From positions 55,040 to 119,039 of the forward strand of contig JBILGT010000001.1 in assembly GCA_044350895.1 (NCBI GenBank): a DNA stretch of 64,000 bases, given 5' to 3'. The notes under the pieces were generated by a model. That model worked only from the letters and a program-made list of their open reading frames with translations, ran no database searches and was not told the origin of the DNA. Position numbers and translations under genes: made by a program. The DNA is from OMIS01 sp044350895. Lineage in GTDB: Bacteria > Patescibacteriota > Microgenomatia > UBA1400 > PJMF01. Shown here piece by piece: positions 1-8,119 of the stretch; position 1 is the stretch's first letter, and each line of letters starts with the position of its first letter.

Positions 1-357
1 GTTTCCATGGAGTACGACAAACCTTCAGAACTAGCCTGGGGGAGAATCATTAGAAATGAAGCTGATGATGTTATTGCGATTGTAGAAGAGAAAGAAGCAT
101 CTGAAGAACAGAAAAAAATTCAGGAACTAAACGCTGGACTCTACGTTTTTGATCGCTCAGTTATTACACAAGGATACTCCACGCTCAAACCACAATCGGG
201 TGGTGAGTACTACATCACAGATTTAATTGCCTACTGCGTGCAGAATGGCAAGCGAGTGGGTGCCGTGATTGCAGCACAGAATGAAGTAGGGATTGGGGTT
301 AATACTCCCGATCAGAAAATTGCTGCAACAGCACTTTTTGAGGAAGTAAATAAATAG
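1..357 (+). CDS. sugar-nucleotidyltransferase (GlmU N-terminal-like), 5' end outside the window
   Basis: This is the C-terminal part of a nucleotidyltransferase of the GlmU uridylyltransferase type, which joins a sugar-1-phosphate to a nucleotide for wall or polysaccharide synthesis. The reading frame is open to base 1, so the gene starts upstream. Visible family features are the GRI(I/V)RN strand, the IVEEK(E)A segment, the LNAGLYVF strand, the GGEYYITD motif that closes the active site, and a late GVNTPDQ segment. It ends about where the transferase domain ends, so the left-handed beta-helix acetyltransferase domain of full GlmU is absent. RmlA or GalU-type enzymes are alternatives, but the GEYYITD and GVNT pattern favours the GlmU branch. 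The next gene begins one base after the stop. Confidence 0.8.
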   Translation, partial: VSMEYDKPSELAWGRIIRNEADDVIAIVEEKEASEEQKKIQELNAGLYVFDRSVITQGYSTLKPQSGGEYYITDLIAYCVQNGKRVGAVIAAQNEVGIGVNTPDQKIAATALFEEVNK

Positions 358-358
358 A

Positions 359-1258
359 ATGAGAGAAAAACTTTTACCTGGAGAAATTTGGCATGGAATG
401 CATGAAAAAGGCGATTCAGCCGATGCTTCTGATGCTGCCGCTAATGAACTTGCAGCTATTGATACCAAAGGTTTTACTGATCGAACTGTGGCGCATGATC
501 ACGCAGAGTATGCACGTATTGCATTCGTGACTGCGTTAAGTGCCGTCAAAAAATCCAAAGATTGGACGACTGCACGCACCTATCTGCAGCGCGCCGTAAA
601 CATTGCTGGTACTACATATCCCTTTGCTGAAACAGCAGAACTAGCTCGTCTCAAAGGCACATACTGGGAAGGTGAGCCAGGTAGCGAGTCAGCCCAATTA
701 CAATGTGTCCGTGATGTCTTAGGCCTTTCAAAACTACTCTATATACTGTATCCCACACAAGAAATATTGGATTGGTTGGTGGCAGTTGAAAGTGTACTTA
801 CAAGTATCGCTGAAGAAAATAGTGAACGTCATGCATTGATTTTTGTGATTGAAAACGGTGCCTATGGCTCAGCACTCCTTGCTTACAAAAAATACAAGGA
901 ACTGCATGGGACTGTGGGTAGAGAACTGTATTCTGCTGAAGAGACTAGTGCTGTTACCACGCGTATGATGGGACGAGCGGTTGATGCGGGAGATTTTAGA
1001 ACACTGTTTGCAGTGTATGTCGATCTAGGTACAGTTGCTCTGAAAAAACCATCGCTTAAAAAATTCATCTTTGTTGAATTAATCAAAAATCACTCTGCTG
1101 TATTTAAAGATCGCTTCATTGCTAGGAAATTGGCGAAGTGGCGTGACTCAGCAAGTGAAGATACTCAAACACTTGCTGAAATCTCTGAGTTGCTTAGAAA
1201 TAAGTATATTGGACTGGGTGGGAGCACAACTTCTACAAACGATTTCGCCTCTGTATAG
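359..1258 (+). CDS. unknown alpha-helical protein
   Basis: I do not recognise this 299-residue protein. It is mostly helical, with many Ala, Leu, Glu and Lys residues, and has no signal peptide or obvious membrane segment, so it is probably cytoplasmic. The start ATG lies one base after the stop of the nucleotidyltransferase gene, which suggests co-transcription. The amphipathic helices spread along the chain could be a divergent TPR-like solenoid, but I see no clear repeat. A weak hairpin followed by a T run lies just after the stop. Confidence 0.7.
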   Translation: MREKLLPGEIWHGMHEKGDSADASDAAANELAAIDTKGFTDRTVAHDHAEYARIAFVTALSAVKKSKDWTTARTYLQRAVNIAGTTYPFAETAELARLKGTYWEGEPGSESAQLQCVRDVLGLSKLLYILYPTQEILDWLVAVESVLTSIAEENSERHALIFVIENGAYGSALLAYKKYKELHGTVGRELYSAEETSAVTTRMMGRAVDAGDFRTLFAVYVDLGTVALKKPSLKKFIFVELIKNHSAVFKDRFIARKLAKWRDSASEDTQTLAEISELLRNKYIGLGGSTTSTNDFASV

Positions 1259-1310
1259 ATCAAAAACCCCCATTTGAATAGAGGTCTTTTATGTGTGCAT
1301 GCTTGTATTT

Positions 1311-1340
1311 TTGGCAAAGGAAGTGTGTGAATGGTATACT
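1311..1340 (+). promoter_or_regulatory. promoter of the DUF4870 gene (leaderless type)
   Basis: A TTGGCA -35 box (1311-1316) and a TATACT -10 box (1335-1340) are separated by 18 bp. The start ATG follows after only 6 nt, so transcription should begin at or next to the A of the start codon. Confidence 0.6.
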
Positions 1341-1346
1341 AAATAT

Positions 1347-1811
1347 ATGAACGTTATTGATCCCAATAATCCCACAGTTCCTGTTACAGACCAGTCTGCA
1401 GAAGTTGTGGAGGCTACACCAACTCAACTGGAAATGAACTACGCTCGCACTGATGTCCCGCCAAGTGCAACAGAAGCTCTTGATGAAAAAAGTTGGGCAA
1501 TGGCAGCACACTTGGGTGGTTTGGCTGGATACATGATTCCATTTGGTAATATCATTGCTCCAGTGGTAATCTGGCAGATGAAGAAAGACCAATCAGGTTT
1601 TATTACAGAACACGCTAAAGAAGCGGTAAACTTTCAAATTACAATGATGATAGCAGCAGCTATTTCAGCACTGTTGATGCTCGTCGTAATAGGTATATTT
1701 CTAATGTTCGCAGTGGTTATTGTGGATATTATTTTTATAATCATGGCTTCGATTGCCGCCAATAAGGGTGAACAATATCGCTATCCACTTTCGATTCGAT
1801 TTATTAAATAG
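1347..1811 (+). CDS. DUF4870 / Tic20-like small membrane protein
   Basis: A 154-residue protein with a hydrophilic N-terminal 45 residues followed by a DUF4870 domain. Visible markers are the DEKSWAMAAHLGGLAGY opening, an HAKEAVNFQ motif between the hydrophobic segments, and a C-terminal basic YPLSIRFIK end. I count about three membrane segments (near residues 55-75, 90-125 and 125-140). The molecular function of the family is not established. The ATG at 1347 is preferred to an upstream in-frame ATG at 1293 because a good promoter places its -10 box 6 nt before 1347. It converges on the oxidoreductase operon. Confidence 0.85.
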   Translation: MNVIDPNNPTVPVTDQSAEVVEATPTQLEMNYARTDVPPSATEALDEKSWAMAAHLGGLAGYMIPFGNIIAPVVIWQMKKDQSGFITEHAKEAVNFQITMMIAAAISALLMLVVIGIFLMFAVVIVDIIFIIMASIAANKGEQYRYPLSIRFIK

Positions 1812-1815
1812 AAAT

Positions 1816-2664
1816 TTAGATAAAATATTTCAGCAGTGAAGGAGCTTCAGCGTATGGTGAACCTTTAATCAAAGGTGCATCGTGCAGTTCAGCTATGTGA
1901 TCGGTGTAGGTGGGTTTTTCAACTTGGTAAATTACACCGATTGGAAATTTTTCCTGCATGGGTTCTTGAGCTAGATGCAGTGCTGCTTGGAAGTCTGCTG
2001 GGTTGTGGTCTTTGAGTTGATAGGTTTTCTGGAAGTAGTAGCCATAGGTATTTACTTTATTAAACGTGACACACGGTTGCAGTACATTGATGACTGACAA
2101 ACCGCGGTGCTGCATACCTGCTGTAATAATTTGTGAGAGCTGTGGAAGATTGCCCGCAAATGCCTGGGCAACAAAAGTAGCTCCTTGTGTTATTGCGAGT
2201 AACAACGCATAGACAGGACTTTCGATAATGCCATCTGGCGTTGTTTTTGATTTAAAGCCTTGATGTGCAGCAGGGGAAGATTGACCTTTGGTCAGGCCAT
2301 ATACTCCGTTGTCATGAATAATCATAGTAATGTCATGATTACCGCGACAGGCGTGTAGAAAATGATTACCACCTTCACCATACAGCGCACCATCACCGCC
2401 AATGACAACGACAGGCATTTCGTGATTGGCAATTTTACAACCGACTGCATTGGCGAGTGAACGTCCATGCAGTGTATGCATAGAACTTGCATTCAAAAAG
2501 TCATTCATGTTGCCCGAACAGCCAATATCAAACATCACATTTACAGTGGATGGATCGTGTCCTTGTTCAGAAAAAGAGTTCATGATGGCACGACCAATAC
2601 TCCAGTTGCCACAACCAGGACACCAAGTGGGAGTGTAGCCAGAAAAGTCTTGAACTGTTGCCAT
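1816..2664 (-). CDS. korB: 2-oxoacid:ferredoxin oxidoreductase, beta subunit
   Basis: Thiamine-diphosphate-binding subunit of a 2-oxoacid:ferredoxin (or flavodoxin) oxidoreductase, which decarboxylates a 2-oxoacid to acyl-CoA. The 282-residue length fits the family. Near the N-terminus is the WCPGCGNW segment, followed by the FDIGCSG strand and the TPP/Mg motif IGGDGALYGEGGNHF, then HDNGVYGLTKGQSSP. No additional ferredoxin-type cysteine clusters are visible. The gene lies 6 nt after the alpha subunit gene, and both follow a flavodoxin gene, so the three very probably act together. Sequence alone does not distinguish 2-oxoglutarate from pyruvate or other 2-oxoacids; the domain arrangement favours the Kor type. 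Confidence 0.9.
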   Translation of the reverse strand: MATVQDFSGYTPTWCPGCGNWSIGRAIMNSFSEQGHDPSTVNVMFDIGCSGNMNDFLNASSMHTLHGRSLANAVGCKIANHEMPVVVIGGDGALYGEGGNHFLHACRGNHDITMIIHDNGVYGLTKGQSSPAAHQGFKSKTTPDGIIESPVYALLLAITQGATFVAQAFAGNLPQLSQIITAGMQHRGLSVINVLQPCVTFNKVNTYGYYFQKTYQLKDHNPADFQAALHLAQEPMQEKFPIGVIYQVEKPTYTDHIAELHDAPLIKGSPYAEAPSLLKYFI

Positions 2665-2670
2665 AATTTC

Positions 2671-4416
2671 CTATTGTTGATTACTAATTGTATGTACTGC
2701 CTCAACGACTTCTTCAGTGAAAATTGGTCGGCCGTCATACTTCAAAAGTTTGTGTGGTGTGTCAAAACCAGTGGCCATTTTCAGTAAAAGTCCAAACTGA
2801 CCAGTCGCATTATTTTCGATTTGAATATAGGGCTTATCATACTCAAAAAGTGATTTGATAGCTTCTGTATGCAGTGGATAGACGTGCGTAAAATGAATGT
2901 ACGCAACTTGTTTACCTTGATTGCCGAGTTGTTCCATTGCATCAAGAATGGCACCTTTATTGCCGCCCCATGAAAAGAGAATTGTTTGAGCTCCACCGAG
3001 GTCACCATAGACTGTGGGCGCTGAAAAATGATTACTGAAATAAGTTTCGATCTTTCGGGAACGCTTATCCACTTGGTCTTTGCGCACAACTGCATCTTCA
3101 GTGGTGTGAGAATCGGGTAGATGCTCATATGAGTTGGCTTGGTACCAGACACCTTTTTGACCGGGGATAAGACGTGGTGAAATGCCATCATCAGTAACCG
3201 CATAGCGATGATATGGCAACTCAGTTGCTTCACTAATTGTCTTCCCGCGATTAATAGGTTGCTGCATGATAGTTTCCAACTTAGCGAGTGGAATACTATA
3301 GTGGGATTCAGAAAGCACTTTGTCAGAGAGCACAATGACTGGGGTTTGATAAATATCAGCAAGGTCGAATGCTTTCATGGTGAGATCGAGCATTTCTTCA
3401 GGATCTCCTGGGGCTAAGACAATTTTAGGGAATTCGCCGTGACCAGCAAAAGCGGCAAAGAGGAGATCACCTTGCTCAGTCCATGTTGGCATACCTGTCG
3501 CGGGTCCTGGGCGTTGAGCTACAAACACAACGAGTGGTTGTTCAGCAATTCCAGCGTAGGAAAGTGTTTCTGCCATCAAGGCAAAACCACCACCAGAAGA
3601 ACCTGTCGCAGCGCGAACGCCGGCAAATGATGCGCCTAATGTTTCGTTGACCACACCAATTTCATCTTCTGCATGTCGGACCACCATACCAGTTTTGTGT
3701 TGCCATCCTGCGAGAATTTCTAAAACAGATGAAGACGGTGACATTGGGTAGGCTGCGTAAAATCGGCAATCTGCAGCAACAGCTCCAAGTGCAAATGAAT
3801 CATTACCTGCGATCACCGTGCGAGCTTCAGGGTTTTCAATGTAGGTGAGGATAGGCGTTACGTACTCACTAAAGTGTTCTTTCACATACTCAAAGCCAGT
3901 GCGAGCACAAGTAATATTAAGCGTAACAACATCGTCGCCTTTTTTCTTGAATTGGTCAGTAATCATGCCGTTGAGAATATCTTCTTTGCCATCGAGAAGG
4001 GCATAGCTGGCACCCAAACTAATCATGTTGACCATGATTTTGTCAGCTTTCAAGCCTGCCAGTAGTTCTTGAAATGGTACACCGATGCGTTTGGCATCAG
4101 TGACAGGTTCAAATTGGCCAGGGTCATAGAGTAGTAAACTTTCAGGAGTAAGTCGTGAGCTATGGAGCGTGAATGTTTCTTCATTAAAACAAACCAAACA
4201 ATCAATCACAAATTTAATCATGCGGACAGGGTCTTTACTGATATTGACCTCATAGGTGTTGTGACCACCTTTAATCAAAGAAGGATATTCGCCGTAATCA
4301 AAGATGTGATAGCCAGAGCGAGTAGCAAGTTTACTGAGTGACAAGCCAGTGGTCATCACGCCCAATCCAGCTGGAGCACCAATTTTCCATAAAAAATGTC
4401 GTGGTTGTTGTGTCAT
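2671..4416 (-). CDS. korA: 2-oxoacid:ferredoxin oxidoreductase, fused gamma-alpha subunit
   Basis: The larger oxidoreductase subunit, with the CoA/gamma domain first (about residues 5-180, containing GLGVMTTG and YPSLIKGGHNT) and then the pyrimidine-binding alpha domain (NDSFALGAVAADCRFYAAYPMSPSS, followed by the HAEDE segment with its conserved Glu) and the transketolase-like C-terminal domain. The gamma-alpha fusion is usual for bacterial and archaeal KorA. The start at 4416 begins MTQQPRHFLWKIG and gives 581 residues. An in-frame ATG at 4488 would overlap the flavodoxin gene by 34 bp and adds residues that do not look like the family. It is followed 6 nt later by the beta subunit gene. Confidence 0.9.
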   Translation of the reverse strand: MTQQPRHFLWKIGAPAGLGVMTTGLSLSKLATRSGYHIFDYGEYPSLIKGGHNTYEVNISKDPVRMIKFVIDCLVCFNEETFTLHSSRLTPESLLLYDPGQFEPVTDAKRIGVPFQELLAGLKADKIMVNMISLGASYALLDGKEDILNGMITDQFKKKGDDVVTLNITCARTGFEYVKEHFSEYVTPILTYIENPEARTVIAGNDSFALGAVAADCRFYAAYPMSPSSSVLEILAGWQHKTGMVVRHAEDEIGVVNETLGASFAGVRAATGSSGGGFALMAETLSYAGIAEQPLVVFVAQRPGPATGMPTWTEQGDLLFAAFAGHGEFPKIVLAPGDPEEMLDLTMKAFDLADIYQTPVIVLSDKVLSESHYSIPLAKLETIMQQPINRGKTISEATELPYHRYAVTDDGISPRLIPGQKGVWYQANSYEHLPDSHTTEDAVVRKDQVDKRSRKIETYFSNHFSAPTVYGDLGGAQTILFSWGGNKGAILDAMEQLGNQGKQVAYIHFTHVYPLHTEAIKSLFEYDKPYIQIENNATGQFGLLLKMATGFDTPHKLLKYDGRPIFTEEVVEAVHTISNQQ

Positions 4417-4454
4417 TGTTGTATGTGGGTGCACCGAATCACCCAAGAAATACT

Positions 4455-4913
4455 TTATGAGAGTGTTTTTGCTAATTGCGCTGCCCATTGTTTTATTTTA
4501 ACCGTATTTTCCTGTTCGTATATATAAAATTGATCTAACTTGAGAGATTCAGTCACCAGTTCTCCTTGTAACTTTGCAACCATTTCTTCAATATGACCAA
4601 CTGCGCCACAGAAATAGGTGTAGTTCATATCACCAAGACCCATTATTGCAAATTTTTTGCCAGGGAAGGTGTCTGCGCCGATGTTTTTACTAAATGTTTC
4701 ATAGTCTTCGTGTGGCATACCTTGCTGTCCACTGTAATCCCAACTTGGCGAAGCAAGAATTACAAGATCTGCATTTTTAATGTTGTCTGATTTGACGTCT
4801 CGAGCAAGCATGATTTCTGTGGAATGTCCACGTTGTTGTAGTTCTTCTGCCAAAGTATGAACGGCAGTGAAGGTGCTATTTGAATATGTCGCGTACGCGA
4901 GGAAGATGTTCAT
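4455..4913 (-). CDS. flavodoxin
   Basis: A 152-residue flavodoxin, a small soluble FMN protein that carries electrons at low potential. The N-terminal phosphate loop is AYATYSNSTFTAV, a variant of the TxTGxT loop, and the second conserved region is LASPSWDYSGQQGMPHEDYE, followed by GLGDMNYTYFCGAV. The gene lies directly before korA-korB on the same strand, so this flavodoxin is the likely electron acceptor of the oxidoreductase in place of ferredoxin. It has its own -10 box TATAAT 8 nt before the start codon. The phosphate loop is unusual, so FMN affinity is uncertain. Confidence 0.88.
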   Translation of the reverse strand: MNIFLAYATYSNSTFTAVHTLAEELQQRGHSTEIMLARDVKSDNIKNADLVILASPSWDYSGQQGMPHEDYETFSKNIGADTFPGKKFAIMGLGDMNYTYFCGAVGHIEEMVAKLQGELVTESLKLDQFYIYEQENTVKIKQWAAQLAKTLS

Positions 4914-4921
4914 AGTGATCC

Positions 4922-4927
4922 ATTATA
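4922..4927 (-). promoter_or_regulatory. -10 box of the flavodoxin-korA-korB transcript
   Basis: TATAAT read on the minus strand ends 8 nt before the flavodoxin ATG. No convincing -35 box was found. The short spacing implies a leaderless or nearly leaderless mRNA. Confidence 0.5.
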
Positions 4928-4948
4928 CGCCAAAATAAGATCAGTTGG

Positions 4949-5623
4949 CTAGTTTTGCTTCAGGTTCTTGATTGCCTCATGCAGATAGGCAGGAGAACCA
5001 TGACCTGCCAACACGAGTGTGTCAGGCGGAAGCTTTTGCAGTTTGGCTAATGATGCATGGAGTTGCATGATGTCTGAGTAGCGAAAATCAGTGCGAGTCA
5101 TTCCTTCTTTGAAAATAGTATCTCCCGTGAAGAGTACACGCTGGCCAGGATATGAGCCATCATTACCTGATATTTTTGCTGCAGGTGCATTGTAGAGACA
5201 GATACTGCCCGGTGTATGCCCAGGAGTTTCTATAACAGTTAGTGAACACTCTCCAAAAGATATTTTTTCTTTTGAAAAAAGTTCAGTTTGTGGGACGGGA
5301 ACAGGATCTACCGTGTGCCTCAGCCAGTGCTCTGCACTTTGGCGAGCATTCTCAATAAGTGATCGATCTGCAGGATGTAAGTACACTGGTACTTCAAAAT
5401 TCATCATCAATTCAAGCAGCCCCAAACAATGATCAAAGTGCCCATGTGTTAACACAATCCCCTCAAGATTGAGTTGTAACTCAAGTAAATGTTCGCTTAT
5501 CATGTCGCCACTATCTGCTGGGTCGATGACAAGTGCTCTACGAGTTTTAGTACACCAGACGATATAGCAGTTGGTCTGTAACTCGCCAAGATTTAGAACT
5601 GTGTAGTCAATCAATGCGTGCAT
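4949..5623 (-). CDS. metallo-beta-lactamase-fold hydrolase (glyoxalase II-like)
   Basis: A 224-residue hydrolase with the metallo-beta-lactamase fold. The metal-binding HxHxDH motif appears as THGHFDHCLG, with later ligands in ETPGHTPGS and FTGDTIF, and a final AGHGSP histidine. This pattern is that of the YcbL/glyoxalase II group, which hydrolyses thioesters such as S-lactoylglutathione; the real substrate is not known. It is cytoplasmic with no signal peptide. The start is 3 nt after the stop of the site-2 protease gene, so the two are probably co-transcribed. Confidence 0.85.
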   Translation of the reverse strand: MHALIDYTVLNLGELQTNCYIVWCTKTRRALVIDPADSGDMISEHLLELQLNLEGIVLTHGHFDHCLGLLELMMNFEVPVYLHPADRSLIENARQSAEHWLRHTVDPVPVPQTELFSKEKISFGECSLTVIETPGHTPGSICLYNAPAAKISGNDGSYPGQRVLFTGDTIFKEGMTRTDFRYSDIMQLHASLAKLQKLPPDTLVLAGHGSPAYLHEAIKNLKQN

Positions 5624-5626
5624 ACT

Positions 5627-6295
5627 TTACAAGAGTGAGACTATAAATTGAGTTAGTGAAAGGTAGACACTCACCACAACATCAATAATTGGTGTAATCA
5701 AGAAAGAAACAGGTGATCGTCCACCACTGAGCGGTAGAATTAAAGCAATTAAAATAAAGGTCCCATATCGAGACATCATACTTTCATACTCATAGGCCAT
5801 TCTTCGTGGCAGAAGAGCAACGAGGATTTTCCCTCCGTCCAGCGGGTGAACGGGGACAAGATTGAAAATGGCGAGCATACAGTTGTAGAAAATACCAAAG
5901 CTCAAAATTACTTGCGCCCATTCCATTGGTATATGGAGAAAAACAGTCAAAACTGGTATCACAATGGCCAGCAAAAGTGCGAGCAGCAGATTGGAAACAG
6001 GACCAGCAAGCGCAATCAGTGCTGCTTCTTTAACAGGATCTTTCAGATTGTGCGGGTCAAACATAACTGGTTTGCCCCAGCCAAATCCAGCAAAAAAGAG
6101 TAGTGCGGTGCCAAGCAGATCTAGATGCGCGAGTGGATTGAGGGTTACACGGCCTTGATATCGAGGTGTCGGATCACCAAGATGATCTGCTGCCCAGGCA
6201 TGAGCAAACTCATGAACAGTAATGGCAACCACAAGTATAAGTGCTACGATCACAAAGAGAACTGGCTGTGCAAAAAGTAAACTAATCAAACCCAT
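5627..6295 (-). CDS. site-2 protease family membrane metallopeptidase (M50)
   Basis: An integral-membrane zinc peptidase of family M50 (222 residues). The catalytic HExxH motif is VHEFAHAWAADHLGD in an early membrane segment, and the second active-site motif is NLVPVHPLDGGKIL, which supplies the third metal ligand Asp. Several hydrophobic segments surround them. There is no PDZ domain, so it belongs to the short SpoIVFB/Rip-like branch that cleaves substrates inside the membrane. The start at 6295 is chosen over an upstream ATG at 6373 because TATAAT (6302-6307, minus) lies 6 nt before it and because the extra N-terminus is not family-like. It heads the operon running to korB. Confidence 0.88.
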   Translation of the reverse strand: MGLISLLFAQPVLFVIVALILVVAITVHEFAHAWAADHLGDPTPRYQGRVTLNPLAHLDLLGTALLFFAGFGWGKPVMFDPHNLKDPVKEAALIALAGPVSNLLLALLLAIVIPVLTVFLHIPMEWAQVILSFGIFYNCMLAIFNLVPVHPLDGGKILVALLPRRMAYEYESMMSRYGTFILIALILPLSGGRSPVSFLITPIIDVVVSVYLSLTQFIVSLL

Positions 6296-6301
6296 TACTT
6301 C

Positions 6302-6307
6302 ATTATA
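6302..6307 (-). promoter_or_regulatory. -10 box of the site-2 protease gene
   Basis: A perfect TATAAT on the minus strand lies 6 nt before the chosen ATG, which supports that start and predicts a leaderless mRNA. Confidence 0.55.
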
Positions 6308-6362
6308 CCAAAGAAACCTCAGTAGACCAGTTGCGCCCCTTTGCTTGGGATTCTTGTCATGA

Positions 6363-6368
6363 TATAAT
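6363..6368 (+). promoter_or_regulatory. -10 box of the L28 gene
   Basis: A perfect TATAAT on the plus strand, 9 nt before the L28 ATG. It faces away from the protease promoter, so the 83-nt spacer is divergent. Confidence 0.55.
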
Positions 6369-6377
6369 CCCAAAGTT

Positions 6378-6593
6378 ATGTCAAGTTACGCTTTTAAATA
6401 TTCATCCAAAGCCAGCACCGGAAACAAAGTTTCTCACGCTAAAAATCGTAGTAAACGCGCTTTTCGCTATAATCTTCATACAGTCACTGTTGTGATTGAT
6501 GGAGCAAAGCAACGCATGAAAGTACCAGCACGTGTACTCAAAATGCTCAAGAAAAGTGGAGTCACTACTCACTTCAAAAAAACTGCTGCTTAA
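6378..6593 (+). CDS. rpmB: 50S ribosomal protein L28 (bL28)
   Basis: A 71-residue, very basic protein matching bacterial L28, a component of the large ribosomal subunit. It shows the GNKVSHAKNRSKRAF core, then the NLHTVTV strand and the C-terminal RMKVPARVLKMLKKSG segment typical of the family. The length fits. The gene stands alone with its own promoter. Its last 4 bases overlap the 3' end of the convergent fmt gene, which shows how compact the region is. Confidence 0.93.
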   Translation: MSSYAFKYSSKASTGNKVSHAKNRSKRAFRYNLHTVTVVIDGAKQRMKVPARVLKMLKKSGVTTHFKKTAA

Positions 6594-7555
6594 TTTTCCA
6601 GAGAATTTTTGATTTCGTTCCAAGAAGCTGGCGTTTTTCCTTCTATTTGTGCTTGTGTAATAACAAGCTGATTATTTTCCACTTCTGTTTGCAAGATTTT
6701 CATTCTTTTTTCACCTTTTGTAGTGGGAACTAATGTCCACAAACCAGGCCATGGCTGAAAAGCGTAGGTGGCGTGGTGAATCAACTGAGCAAGTGAACCA
6801 TGCTGCTGTAGAGCTGCGGCGAGGACAGTCGAAAGAGCTGGTTTGTCATTATTTTTCGCAATATAAGTGTCTGTGCTTTGTGCGAGTTTGAGAACTTCCC
6901 AAGGTATAAAACTATCTTCCTTTTTGAATCTTCCTGCAATTGGGGTGGGAGAGTGTTCTGGTTGGGGTGTTGCCACCCTATGTTCAGCAAAATCTACTAA
7001 GATTGTGGGCAGCTGTGTTGAAACAAGTGAAAAAGCATGGTTGTAGTACTCAGTTTGTGTCCAGTTTTCTTCAGTCACAAACGGAAGCTGGGCAATGATG
7101 TCACCTTGATCAAGTTTTTCTGTAACGGTAATAACACTGACAGCGGTCTCACGTTCACCGTAGAGAAGACAAAATTGACCAGGCGAGCTTCCACGCCAGC
7201 GAGGAAGCAGTGACGGGTGAATGTTGACGGGTTTGATATTTGGCCATTCCAGAAGCCAGTTCGGCACCATGTAGCCAAAATCAACGACAAGTAAAAAATC
7301 TGGTTTCTCGATTTTTTGCAGTTCAGCTTGCATCAAATCGTCAATTTTTTGTGAAATCAAAACACTGGGAATATTATTTTTCTGGGCAAAAGTATGAAGC
7401 GGGTTTGGTGTGACAATCTGTTCACGACCTATTGGTTTGGGTATTGGTGTGAGAACGCCCGTAATAACACACTCTGAACTCTCAAAAAGTGATTGTGCAC
7501 ACATGCGAGTGTGGTGTGTTGAGCCTGCAATAACAACTGAAAAAGGTTTCGGCAT
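6590..7555 (-). CDS. fmt: methionyl-tRNA formyltransferase
   Basis: Transfers a formyl group from 10-formyltetrahydrofolate to Met-tRNA(fMet) for translation initiation. The 321-residue length fits. The N-terminal Rossmann-like domain carries the catalytic region NIHPSLLPRWRGSSP and the later LDQGDIIAQ segment; a C-terminal OB-like domain follows from about residue 210. Here the N-terminal loop reads AGSTHHTRMCAQSL, a variant of the usual GTP(E/D)xxxxxL loop. The gene begins 3 nt after def on the same strand, the classic def-fmt pair that adds and later removes the formyl group. Confidence 0.92.
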   Translation of the reverse strand: MPKPFSVVIAGSTHHTRMCAQSLFESSECVITGVLTPIPKPIGREQIVTPNPLHTFAQKNNIPSVLISQKIDDLMQAELQKIEKPDFLLVVDFGYMVPNWLLEWPNIKPVNIHPSLLPRWRGSSPGQFCLLYGERETAVSVITVTEKLDQGDIIAQLPFVTEENWTQTEYYNHAFSLVSTQLPTILVDFAEHRVATPQPEHSPTPIAGRFKKEDSFIPWEVLKLAQSTDTYIAKNNDKPALSTVLAAALQQHGSLAQLIHHATYAFQPWPGLWTLVPTTKGEKRMKILQTEVENNQLVITQAQIEGKTPASWNEIKNSLEN

Positions 7556-7558
7556 AGT

Positions 7559-8119
7559 TTAGACAAACTGTAACAGTGATTTATCAATTTCTTCCATTTT
7601 TTTTCGATCAGGATTTTCTTTGAAAATCGGTAAGTCAAGCTCAAGAGAGTAGTCAGTAAATAAAACTCCTTCTAAGTGATCAAACTCATGTTGGACTACG
7701 CGAGCCGCAAAGTCTTCAAAGTCATCTTGTTCCGTCACAAATTTGTCGCCCTTAATAACCTGATACTCAAGCGTTAACCATTCCCATCGGGGAACAGGCC
7801 CATAAATACCAGGAATTGAAAGACAACCTTCAAGATAAGGGTCTTTTTCATCTGGACCAAAGGTTTTTTCTTTACTGTGTTCCACGATGACTGGGTTGAT
7901 GAAAGAACGCAAATCACGATTGTGTTCGTCAAGATTGATAGTGAAAATTCGTTTTGATCTGTCTACTTGTGGTGCAGCAAGCCCAACACCTTTAGGTTTG
8001 GTTGTTTCGACCAGTGTCTGCTCTAGATCACCGATGAAATCAATCAATTTCTTATCGAGCGTTGTGACAGCTGTAGCAACTTGTCGTAATGTGTCGTGAG
8101 GGATGGTAATTATTTTCAT
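7559..8119 (-). CDS. def: peptide deformylase
   Basis: Removes the formyl group from the N-terminal methionine of new proteins. All three deformylase motifs are present in the 186-residue chain: GVGLAAPQ (about residues 44-51), EGCLS with the metal-binding Cys, and QHEFDH with the two metal-binding His and the catalytic Glu. The start codon overlaps the stop of the upstream membrane protein gene by 4 nt (ATGA), so translation is probably coupled. fmt follows directly. Confidence 0.95.
   Translation of the reverse strand: MKIITIPHDTLRQVATAVTTLDKKLIDFIGDLEQTLVETTKPKGVGLAAPQVDRSKRIFTINLDEHNRDLRSFINPVIVEHSKEKTFGPDEKDPYLEGCLSIPGIYGPVPRWEWLTLEYQVIKGDKFVTEQDDFEDFAARVVQHEFDHLEGVLFTDYSLELDLPIFKENPDRKKMEEIDKSLLQFV

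Noticed and set aside
1262..1294. Terminator after the unknown gene at 359-1258
   Set aside because: The stem has a mismatch on the plus strand and a short T run; too weak to annotate.
1293..1346. Longer N-terminus for the DUF4870 protein
   Set aside because: The extra residues overlap the promoter and the -10 box fits the ATG at 1347.
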